Shown: piece after piece, positions 27,428-35,400 of the stretch
How the letters are laid out: the number at the start of each line of letters is the position of its first letter
Numbering within the stretch: the first letter of the stretch is position 1
Assembly: GCF_020515695.1 (NCBI RefSeq)
Contig: NZ_JAIWJA010000011.1
Location: 124,001-188,000 of the forward strand
DNA length: 64,000 nucleotides
Direction: 5' to 3'
Source: Pseudomonas sp. MWU16-30317
Lineage (GTDB): Bacteria > Pseudomonadota > Gammaproteobacteria > Pseudomonadales > Pseudomonadaceae
Program-made: the position numbers and the translations under genes
The notes under the pieces: generated by a model
What the model saw: the letters and a program-made list of their open reading frames with translations, nothing else
Databases searched by the model: none
What the model was told of the DNA's origin: nothing

Positions 27428-27829
27428 TCAAGCGTTCGGCCCGCGCGAGCCTTGTTCGTACAGGCTGTCCAGGCGTTGCTCCAGGTCGCGCAAGCGTTGG
27501 CGCTCCTGGGCCATTTGCTGAACGAACTGCTGGTCGGCTGCCGTCAGCGTACGAAAGATCGCCAGCATCCGCTGTTCTGGTTCCGACGCCGACTCTTCGA
27601 GTTGGGCCGTGCGCCGCATGGGCCCCGCGCCGGTCAGCAACCAGTCGAGGCTGATGCCGTACTGTTCGGCCAGATCTATGCAAACTGAGTAAGGCATGCG
27701 CTCCCGGCCTTTCCAGCTGCTGAGGGTCTGCGGGCTGACCCCTAGCTGCTCGGATAGGCCGCTATCGGTGCTCGTAGCGGTTATCTGCTTGAGCCGTGCG
27801 ATGATCTCGGTCGACTTGGAAATACTCAT
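27428..27829 (-). CDS. CI-type phage repressor
   Basis: A 133-residue DNA-binding protein. Residues 1-70 form a bacteriophage CI-type helix-turn-helix (RLKQITATSTDSGLSEQLGV then SPQTLSSWKGRERMPY, with the phage pattern VCIDLAEQYGISLDWLLTG). The rest is a helical tail (EQRMLAIFRTLTAADQQFVQ), with no LexA-like protease domain, so SOS cleavage is not expected. The ATG at 27829 is preferred to the longer frame from 27937, which would read through the promoter region. It is divergent from the ogr-like gene. Confidence 0.8.
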   Translation of the reverse strand: MSISKSTEIIARLKQITATSTDSGLSEQLGVSPQTLSSWKGRERMPYSVCIDLAEQYGISLDWLLTGAGPMRRTAQLEESASEPEQRMLAIFRTLTAADQQFVQQMAQERQRLRDLEQRLDSLYEQGSRGPNA

Positions 27830-27844
27830 AATGAATACACTCGT

Positions 27845-27872
27845 TTGACTTATCCACATTTTGTAGCATAAT
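27845..27872 (+). promoter_or_regulatory. rightward sigma70 promoter in the repressor-ogr interval
   Basis: TTGACT (27845-27850) and CATAAT (27867-27872) are separated by 16 bp. The promoter points rightward, away from the repressor, at the place of a phage early promoter, but the only gene ahead is the ogr-like gene about 245 bp downstream. Confidence 0.5.
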
Positions 27873-28117
27873 TTTACTCGGGGTGCGTACATTCCCCGAT
27901 CCATGGATAGGCGAAGTTGAGCTGGGAAGCACCGCATTGAAACGAACTACGCAAGTTGAAGAAAATTCCTACAGATTCCGAGGAAAAGTCCTGTGAGCAG
28001 AATCTACTTTCAAGCCTTTGCTTGTTACAGCTTACAAGAGACGACTCTTCGGAAAAAGAAAACTCAGGGGCTGCTGAATAAGGCCCCGCTGTCCTGACTC
28101 ATCAATCGGAGCTATCC

Positions 28118-28390
28118 ATGAGCACATACAAGATGGTCTGTCCGCATTGCGCGAGCCGCATGCGTATTCGTACCAGTGAAGGCCGCCATATCTTTCTGCG
28201 AGTGGCTTACCTGCAATGCACCACCGAAGCCTGTGGCTGGTCGGTGCGTGCGGAATTTGAAATGACCCACGAACTGTCGCCCAGTGGCATGCCCAACCCA
28301 GAGGTCAGGCTACCGCGAGCCGATTGCGATTTGCGCCGGGCGGCGATCAAGCCTGTCGTACCGGCTCCGGCCTTGGCGGCGACGGATTAG
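28118..28390 (+). CDS. Ogr/Delta-type zinc-finger transcription activator
   Basis: The 90-residue protein carries the hallmark of P2 Ogr and P4 Delta late-gene activators: Cys8-x2-Cys11-x22-Cys34-x4-Cys39, with CPHC, then YLQCTTEACG, exactly the spacing of P2 Ogr. Length and the lysine/arginine content between the cysteine pairs also fit. Ogr binds upstream of phage late promoters and contacts the RNA polymerase alpha subunit. Here no late operon remains apart from gpL and the holins. A CGGAG ribosome-binding site precedes the ATG. Confidence 0.85.
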   Translation: MSTYKMVCPHCASRMRIRTSEGRHIFLRVAYLQCTTEACGWSVRAEFEMTHELSPSGMPNPEVRLPRADCDLRRAAIKPVVPAPALAATD

Positions 28391-28399
28391 CACTTCGCC

Positions 28400-29425
28400 T
28401 CAACGGCGCGGGCGTACGGGCTTGTCTTTGATCACCGGCACGTTGAGCTCCGGCAGGCCCAGGGGATGGGACGTCGCATCGAAGAATTCGAGGGCGGTGG
28501 GGGACTCGCGAAAGAGCGTCGCGTAATGCCGCTTCTGGCTGATGATCCAAGCGTCGCTCAGCGGGAAAATGGCAATCGCCAGGTGCTCGACCTTGGCGCT
28601 GAGCAGGCTGTCGATGATGTGCTGATCCTGTGCGTTGAGGTTATGTCCGAACAGGCAAAGAGGGCCTTGATGTTGCCGCAACTGTTGCAGGCAGTTGCTC
28701 AAGTAAGCGCAATCACGAATGCTCGCCAGTTTGTCGTGGCTCGGGCCTTCGGCGACGAACAGCGGGACGTCCCCCGGAGTGTTGATGGCAAAGCCATCGA
28801 GCAGCGCGCTGTCGACCGCCGTGCGCCGCCGGATGCTGCCGTCGGCATGCTTGATCAGATGCAATCCACCGTGCAGGTAGAGCAGGCGCGTCGTACCGGG
28901 CGTGGCGGCTTGCGGATCAAACTCGCCCTCGGCGTCCATCCAGTCATCGAAACCCTCGGGGGCGTGCAGCATCGCCCAGTGGCAGAGCAAGTCGTAATTG
29001 CTCGAGTAGACGGTCGGGTACTGACGCAGTGCCTGATTCAAGTGAGCCAGGGTCTTGGTGCTGACCAGTTGCCACGGAATATGCACGCTGCGCATGGCAT
29101 GGATCAACGCTTCCTTGATCGCATAATAGCGATTGAGCGGTGCGGTCGAGCTGATGGCTAGCGCGGCGTTGATGCGTACTGTGGTGTTCAAGCCGCTGAG
29201 CACGCGCTCGAAGTTCTCGGTGTTCAGGTGCTTGAACAATGCCAGGTCGGATTGCCCCAATGGCCGATTGCGCACTTTTTGCGCTCGTTCGAACAGCGAG
29301 TCATAGCCGAAGTTACGCGATATCGCGCGGCTGCCACCGTTACCCAATAACAGGCCGGTGCACGTGTTGGCGAGGGGCAGACTTTGCCATTGAGGCAGGT
29401 GGGCGTCGAAATCTTGCTGGTCCAT
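28400..29425 (-). CDS. DUF4917 family protein, SIR2-like fold
   Basis: A 341-residue protein with the opening LLLGNGGSRAISRNFGYDSL (residues 25-44), the NYD signature in VYSSNYDLL (Asp145) and LYLHGGLHL (His185). The series GNG, NYD, LHG is that of SIR2-like and DUF4917 proteins, whose relatives include NAD-dependent antiviral effectors. Catalysis is not shown here. The ATG at 29425 is chosen; the frame opens at 29488. It lies convergent to the ogr-like gene with 9 bp between them, at the border of the phage remnant. Confidence 0.65.
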   Translation of the reverse strand: MDQQDFDAHLPQWQSLPLANTCTGLLLGNGGSRAISRNFGYDSLFERAQKVRNRPLGQSDLALFKHLNTENFERVLSGLNTTVRINAALAISSTAPLNRYYAIKEALIHAMRSVHIPWQLVSTKTLAHLNQALRQYPTVYSSNYDLLCHWAMLHAPEGFDDWMDAEGEFDPQAATPGTTRLLYLHGGLHLIKHADGSIRRRTAVDSALLDGFAINTPGDVPLFVAEGPSHDKLASIRDCAYLSNCLQQLRQHQGPLCLFGHNLNAQDQHIIDSLLSAKVEHLAIAIFPLSDAWIISQKRHYATLFRESPTALEFFDATSHPLGLPELNVPVIKDKPVRPRR

Positions 29426-29528
29426 GGGAACGTTCGTCGGGCTCGGCGATGGGCGAGGCGCGACTTTAACATGGGCGCCAGTGCGCACGGGGACTGTTCA
29501 AGACAACGCTTGAGCAACCGCGCGAGGG

Positions 29529-29750
29529 TCACGATGTAATCGGCAGTTCCTTGAGCTGATGGATCATCTTGCCGATCTGCTCGGCGTTGCGATCCAGTGT
29601 CTCCAGGGCGCCGCGTACATTGTCGGCCACAGCAACATCGTCGCCGCGGACCTCGACCCACAGTGCCAGCTCTTCGATGGCTGCCGCCAGGGCGACCTGA
29701 TTTTCGTAAAGCTTGTCCAGAACCGCCGGAACTATCTGTTTTTCCGTCAT
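29529..29750 (-). CDS. small hypothetical protein
   Basis: A 73-residue acidic helical protein (MTEKQIVPAVLDKLYENQVA...), probably soluble, with heptad-like leucine spacing in EELALWVEV and ALETLDRNAEQIGKMIHQL. ATG 29750 has an AAGAG ribosome-binding site at good distance; the ATG nine bases upstream does not. No function recognised. It lies between the DUF4917 and pirin genes on the same strand. Confidence 0.6.
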   Translation of the reverse strand: MTEKQIVPAVLDKLYENQVALAAAIEELALWVEVRGDDVAVADNVRGALETLDRNAEQIGKMIHQLKELPITS

Positions 29751-29834
29751 GGCGTGCATCTCTTGGGCATCTAAAAGAACTCATCACAGAGGACTGGCCA
29801 ATTACTGCAGAGTTCTATTTATTTCGTAAAGCCC

Positions 29835-29864
29835 AAAAAGTCCATCGGTTTACCCGATGGACTT
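29835..29864 (-). terminator. terminator of the pirin gene
   Basis: An 11-bp stem (29838-29848 with 29854-29864) is followed on the minus strand by TTTT. It lies about 20 bp past the pirin stop codon. Confidence 0.75.
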
Positions 29865-29882
29865 CAATCGCTGCTTCGGCAA

Positions 29883-30605
29883 CTACGGCATACGTGGCAG
29901 TTCCTGCGGGCGCAGATCGAACACCAGCACCTCGGCATCGATACCGCGGGCCAGGTGCAGCGCGGTTTCTTCGCGGACTCTCACGCCGTCGCCCTCGTTG
30001 AGCCGTTCACCGTTGAGCTCGACACTGCCGCAGGCGACATGCACGTAGGCATAGTGACCCGGATCGAGGTTGAGCGTGGCCTGCTCTTCACCATTGAACA
30101 GCCCTGCATAGACGCGAGCCTGCTGACGAACGGTCAGCGAGCCATCGGCGCCGTCCGGTGAAATGATCAACTGCAGGCGACCGCGTTTCTGCTCGGCGCT
30201 GAAATGCTCCTGCTGATAGCGCGGTTCGGCACCGGCTTCGTCGGGCACGATCCAGATTTGCAGGAAGTGCACCCCTTCGGTCTGCGAATGGTTGTACTCG
30301 CTGTGCGCTACGCCGGAGCCTGCACTCATCAGTTGCACGTCACCAGGGCGGATCACCGAGCCGGTACCCAGGGTGTCCTTGTGTTCCAGAGCGCCTTCCA
30401 GCACATAGGAAAAGATTTCCATGTCGCGGTGCGGATGCTGGCCGAAGCCTTTGCCGGCGATGACCCGGTCATCGTTGATCACCAGCAGGTCGGAAAACCC
30501 CTGCTCGCGGGGATTGCGGTAATGCCCGAAGGAAAAGGTGTGGAAAGATTTCAACCAGCCGTGGTTGGCAAGGCCGCGTTCAGAAGCTTTACGAAGGGTC
30601 AGCAT
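29883..30605 (-). CDS. pirin family protein
   Basis: A 240-residue bicupin of the pirin family, related to YhaK and YhhW (quercetin 2,3-dioxygenase-like) proteins. The metal-binding cupin residues are visible in FGQHPHRDMEIFSYVLEGAL and MSAGSGVAHSEYNHS. Pirins respond to oxidative or electrophilic stress and some oxidise flavonols. The ATG at 30605 gives the standard start MLTLRKASERG. It is divergent from the regulator at 30890, whose 284-bp shared upstream region may hold sites for both. Confidence 0.92.
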   Translation of the reverse strand: MLTLRKASERGLANHGWLKSFHTFSFGHYRNPREQGFSDLLVINDDRVIAGKGFGQHPHRDMEIFSYVLEGALEHKDTLGTGSVIRPGDVQLMSAGSGVAHSEYNHSQTEGVHFLQIWIVPDEAGAEPRYQQEHFSAEQKRGRLQLIISPDGADGSLTVRQQARVYAGLFNGEEQATLNLDPGHYAYVHVACGSVELNGERLNEGDGVRVREETALHLARGIDAEVLVFDLRPQELPRMP

Positions 30606-30889
30606 GATCGTCTCCAGAGTGGGTGGGCGAGCGGCCGAGGCGTTTCGCCGGTTCGACGGCAAGAGGTTTGCGTCGCGTTGGAAGAAGATTAATGCTTTTG
30701 CGGATTACTAATAAGGCGCTGAAACAGGTATCACTGTCTCCATAAGGTTGACAGTCATTTATTCTGCCTGCCTGAGGTATCTACAGGGATAATTGCGGCC
30801 GTGCGTTGGGCGCTCTAACCTGCCATTCAATTGATGTTGTCGGCGCGGGGCAGGCCGTTATCACCCCCTCTTTATTTGCGAGATGCCCA

Positions 30890-32047
30890 ATGATCCGCAT
30901 CGCACAGGTGACCGTGTCACTGGAACGGCGCGAGCTGTTCGCCGGTTCCCAGCCGATCAAACTGGGCAGCCGCGCCTTCGATATTCTTGAGTTGCTGATC
31001 AATGCCAGAGGGCAGTTGGTCACCAAGGATGAACTGTTGGCAAGGGTGTGGCCGCACTCGGTGGTCGAGGAAAACAACCTGCAGGTGCACATTTCGATGT
31101 TGCGCAAAGTGCTGGGGGGCGGTCGGGATCTGATCAAGACCGTCCCCGGTCGCGGCTATCGGTTGCTGCTCGACGACGAACACGATTCAGCGCCAGCAGC
31201 GCTGGATCGCCCGCCCATCGATGCGGCGCTGCCGACGACCGAGCCTACCGGGCGCGATCACTTGTTGATTGCCTTGCTCGAGCGTCTGGGGCTGCAGGAC
31301 ATGCTCGACGAAAGCCGTGGCCAGCCCAGCGTTGTGCCACTCCCTGCCGCAGAAGAGCCCGCCGGACCCTGGTGGCAGGGCTCGGGAGTCACAGTGAACA
31401 CTCCTTTGAACAGCATGGATGCGGTGGTCTATATAGTCGACGATGAAAGCTCGGTGCGCTCGGCGCTGGCGCGCTTGTTGCGTTCGGCGGGTGTCGCGTC
31501 GAAAGCCTTCGCCTGCGCCGAGGATTTTCTTCAGGAGCCCTACGCCGAGCAGTTGGCGTGCCTGGTGCTCGACGTCAACCTGCAGGCCAGCAGTGGTTTC
31601 GATCTGCAGCAGGAGTTGCGTCGACGCGGCTGCGAGATGCCGATCATCTTCATGACCGGGTACGGCACCATCCCCATGTCGGTCAAGGCCATCAAGGCCG
31701 GTGCGCAGGAATTTCTCACCAAGCCTTTCGATGAGGGGCAATTGCTCGAAGCTGTCGACAACGCCCTGGCCTACGCGCGCCGGACCTATGCGCTGACCAC
31801 CCGGACCCGAGAGATCCGCCGGCGCTTCGAAACGCTTACCCCGCGCGAGCGGCAAGTGCTGGCGCTGCTGATCACCGGGCGCATCAACAAGCAGATTGCC
31901 CATGAACTGGGCACGCGGGAGGTTACCACCAAGGTTCACAAGAAACACATCATGACCAAAATGCACGCTGCCACGCTCATCGAGTTGGTGCAGATGTGTG
32001 AGTTGATCGGTTTCGACGCCGCCCTGCAGCGGCCCAATGTCATCTGA
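30890..32047 (+). CDS. winged-helix / receiver / LuxR-HTH fusion regulator
   Basis: A 385-residue response regulator with two DNA-binding domains. Residues 1-96 are an OmpR-type winged helix (KLGSRAFDILELLINARGQL, LRKVLGGGRDLIKTVPGRGY). After a proline-rich linker, residues about 178-300 form a FixJ-type receiver with Asp184/Asp185, phosphoacceptor Asp228 in LVLDVNL, Thr in FMTGYG and Lys in FLTKPF. Residues 316-370 are a LuxR helix-turn-helix (LTPRERQVLALLITGRINKQ). The usual order in response regulators is receiver first with one output domain. It heads a three-gene signalling operon. The ATG at 30890 is chosen; the frame opens at 30806. Confidence 0.88.
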   Translation: MIRIAQVTVSLERRELFAGSQPIKLGSRAFDILELLINARGQLVTKDELLARVWPHSVVEENNLQVHISMLRKVLGGGRDLIKTVPGRGYRLLLDDEHDSAPAALDRPPIDAALPTTEPTGRDHLLIALLERLGLQDMLDESRGQPSVVPLPAAEEPAGPWWQGSGVTVNTPLNSMDAVVYIVDDESSVRSALARLLRSAGVASKAFACAEDFLQEPYAEQLACLVLDVNLQASSGFDLQQELRRRGCEMPIIFMTGYGTIPMSVKAIKAGAQEFLTKPFDEGQLLEAVDNALAYARRTYALTTRTREIRRRFETLTPRERQVLALLITGRINKQIAHELGTREVTTKVHKKHIMTKMHAATLIELVQMCELIGFDAALQRPNVI

Positions 32048-32111
32048 TGCCCAGGTTGTGCGGCGGCCCCCATCAGCGCGCGATCACCTTGGCTGCCGTG
32101 AAGATGCCCCT

Positions 32112-32474
32112 ATGATCCAAATCTGTATCGTCGATGATGACGCCTCGGTGCGCAAAAGCCTGGCCAACCTGCTCAAGTCGGCGGGCTTCGCGACGCTGTC
32201 CTTCGCCTCCGGTGAAGCTTTCCTGGCCTCCACGGCGGCCGACGACTCGGCCTGCGTGCTGCTCGACTTGCGCATGCAAGGCATGCAGGGGCTCGAGGTG
32301 CAACGCTGCCTGCAGGCGGCGGGCAAGCGTCTCGGGGTGATCTGCATGTCGGCACACAACGATGAAGAGTCCATCGACGCCGCGTTGCAAGGCGGTGCCG
32401 CGTGTTTCTTGCGCAAGCCCTTTTCCGAAGACGTCCTGCTGACGGCCATTGCGCGACTGGTCGAGGCTGGCTGA
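32112..32474 (+). CDS. single-domain response regulator (receiver only)
   Basis: A 120-residue CheY-like protein: acidic triad Asp8-Asp9-Asp10, phosphoacceptor Asp52 in VLLDLRM, Ser80 and Lys102 in FLRKPF. It is FixJ-like in sequence and has no output domain, so it may act as a phosphate sink or allosteric partner of the kinase that follows. Its stop codon (TGA at 32472-32474) directly abuts the GTG of the kinase. The ATG at 32112 is preferred to a frame start at 32037. Confidence 0.9.
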   Translation: MIQICIVDDDASVRKSLANLLKSAGFATLSFASGEAFLASTAADDSACVLLDLRMQGMQGLEVQRCLQAAGKRLGVICMSAHNDEESIDAALQGGAACFLRKPFSEDVLLTAIARLVEAG

Positions 32475-35400
32475 GTGACCATACCCTCGGCCCCCCCTTC
32501 ATCAACCCCCAGCACTGAGGCGGCGCATGTGGCCAGCCTGGCCTCGATTCGGCGTGATGTCGGCGGCTTCAACGACCAGTGGCTGCAACACCTGTCGTGG
32601 ACCCTGCTGCTGGTGGACGGTGAGGTCGCGCGCTACCGTGTGCGGTCGCCCATTTCGGTGCGCGACTGGCTGATCGTGCGGCCCGTCGCCGCGCCATCCG
32701 AGCAGGTATTCCGGCGTATCCAGCACGAGTACGGCTTTCGCCAGTATCTGGATCCGGCCTGGGCGATCATTCCGGTTGCGCTCATCAGCACCGTCGACGG
32801 GCCGTTCATGGTGCTCGATGAAACCGCCGGTTCGAGCCTGCACGAGGTGCTTGGCGAGCGACTGTCGATCACGCGGTTCCTGCGTCTGGCCATTGGTGCC
32901 GCGCAAGCCGTGGCCAACGCCCATGCCGCCGGTCTGCTGCACCACGACATCAAGCCGTGCAACCTGATCGAGGGCAGCGACGGCGTGGTCCGCCTCACTG
33001 CGTTCGCGCTTAGTCGCTACCGGCATGCCGCCCATGTCGATACCGGGGAGGCCATCTCGGGCAGCTTCGCCTATATGCCCCCCGAGCAGGCCGGGCGCCT
33101 GCAACATCAAGCCGATGAGCGCAGTGATCTGTACGCCCTGGGGGTGAGTTTCTACGAGTTGCTGACCGGCTGTCTGCCCTTCGAAGGCAACGACCCGGTG
33201 GAGTCGCTGCATCAGCATCTGACCCAGCCACCGCCGCCCATCGAACAATGGCGCGCGAGCGTGCCGCCACCGTTGCGGCGTGTGGTACTCAAGCTGCTGG
33301 CCAAGGAACCGGCCGCTCGCTACGCCTGCGCCGGTGACCTGGCGGACGACCTGCGCTTGTGCCTGGTGCAGTGGAGCGAGTTTCAGCATATCCGTCGCTT
33401 CGAGCCCGGTGGCAAGGGCCCCCGCGGGCTGGACCTGCCGGTGGCGGTGCTGGTGGGGCGCGAGCGCGAACTGGCGCAGTTGCATGGGGCGTTGGCCCGT
33501 TGTATCGCCAGCGGGCAGGGCGAGATGGTTCTGCTCAGCGGTCAGACCGGCACGGGTAAAAGTGCCTTGGTGCGGCAACTGCATCAGGACCTGATCATCG
33601 GCCGCGTACTGTTCGCGACCGGCAAATTCGACCAGTCCAGCAAGACCACACCCTATGCTTCGCTGTCCTTGGCGCTGCGGTCGCTGGCCTTGCGGATACT
33701 GGGCGAACCGCCGTTGGTGCTCGATCAATGGGGGACGCGCTTGCGCGAGGCGCTGGGCGCCGATGGGGCGCTGGTAGCGCCGCTGGTGCCGGAGCTGGAA
33801 CTGATCACCGGCCCCTTGTCGCCACTCACTGATGCCGCCGCACACGGTGCCCGTCACCGTTTCAATGACGTACTGCGTACCTTCATGGGTGCCTTCGCTC
33901 GTGCCGACACGCCATTGGTGCTGTTTTTCGACGACGTGCAATGGCTCGATCATGACACCCTGAGCTTCATGCGTTCGTTGATCGAGGCGCCGCTCCCGCA
34001 CTTGCTGCTGATCGCCGCCTGCCGCGAAGTCTGCAGTGAGCCGACCCAGGCGTTCTACGGTTTTGTCGAATCCGCCAGGGCCCGGCCGGCGCACCTCACC
34101 GAATTGCAGCTCAATCCCCTGAGCCCGGCGGCCCTGCATGACATGGTCTGCGCTTTGCTGGGCTGGAATGCCCCGCAACTGGCGCCCTTGACCGTCATCA
34201 TTCACGACAAGAGCGCCGGTAACCCGTTCTTCGTTCACCAGTTGTTGCGCACCTTGCTCGAAGAAAAACTGCTCTGGCCCGATCCTGTCGGCGAAGGCTG
34301 GCTGTGGGACACCGACGGCCTTGCGGGTTTCCCGGTGGCCGACAATGTCGTCGATCTGATGGTCGCTCGTATCGCTCGTTTCCCGCGCCGTACCCAGTAT
34401 CTGCTGGGCCTGTTGGCGATGGTCGGCAATCGCGCCGACAGCAGTGATATTGCGCGTATCAGCGCATTGAGCCTGAGCAAGATCCAGCGTTTACTGGCCC
34501 CGGCCGTCGAAGCCGGCCTGTTGATCGAGGATCGCCAGGGCCTGACCTTCAGCCACGACCGGGTGCGCGAAGCCGCCTACCAACTGATCGCCCCCGAACG
34601 TCGCGCCGCCGAGCACACGCGCCTGGCGCGCTCGCTGCTCAAGACCCTGCCGGCGCAGCGCGTGCAGGGCGATCTGTTCCGCATCGCCCTGCACATCCAG
34701 CAGTCGGCCCATGACGCGTTGATGGAGCACGAAAAGCCGCATTTCATCGATGCGTTGCTGAGCGCCGCCGAGCGCGCCCGGGAAACCGCCGCGCTGCCGT
34801 TCGCGTTGCAATACTTGCGTCTGGCCAGGGAGCTGGGCGGCCCTCAGCGCTGGAGCGACAACCCTGCGCAGAGCTACGCCGTCGATTACCTGCATGCGCA
34901 GTGTCTGGTGCACACCTGCGATTACATCAACGCCCATGCCTGCATCGACCAGTTGCTGGAGCGAGTGTCGTCGCTGCCTCAGGTGTCGTCGCTGTACGTG
35001 CTCAAGATCGAGGCCTTGTCGCTGGCGGGTGATTATGCCGCCGCGCTGCGCACTGGGCTCGGCGGCTTGACGCTGTTCGGCATCGACTTCCCGACGCAGC
35101 AATTGCTGGTCGATCTGCAAGGGCCCTACCAGCGGCTGCGCCAAGCCCAGGGCGAGCGCACGATTTTCTCTTTCATCGATCACTTCGCGCTGAACAACGC
35201 GTTCATCAAAGCCGCGCTCGATCTGATGGCGGCGATGCTGATACCGGTGTCGTTCAGTGACCGCGACATGATGTTCCTGCTTAGCTGCCGAATGGCCGAA
35301 ATGACCTTGCGCCACGGTGTCTGCACCTCGGGTGTGCGCGGCCTGTCGTGGTTCGGGGTGGTCTTGGCCGAGCGCTTCGATGCCCCGGAGGACGGCCTGC

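Larger units (their letters stand above)
26011..28390. mobile_element. remnant of a P2-like prophage
   Basis: This 2.4-kb block holds a LuxR-type HTH protein, a GpL-like head completion protein, two overlapping holin-like membrane proteins, a divergent CI-type repressor and an Ogr/Delta zinc-finger activator. P2-like Pseudomonas phages such as phiCTX have L, tail X and holin genes in this order. No integrase, terminase, capsid, tail or lysozyme gene remains, and I see no flanking att repeats. The kept genes all have intact frames, which argues for retention rather than random decay. Confidence 0.65.

Noticed and set aside
26011..28390. R-type tailocin locus
   Set aside because: No tail sheath, tube, baseplate or fibre genes; only L, holin, CI and Ogr-like genes.
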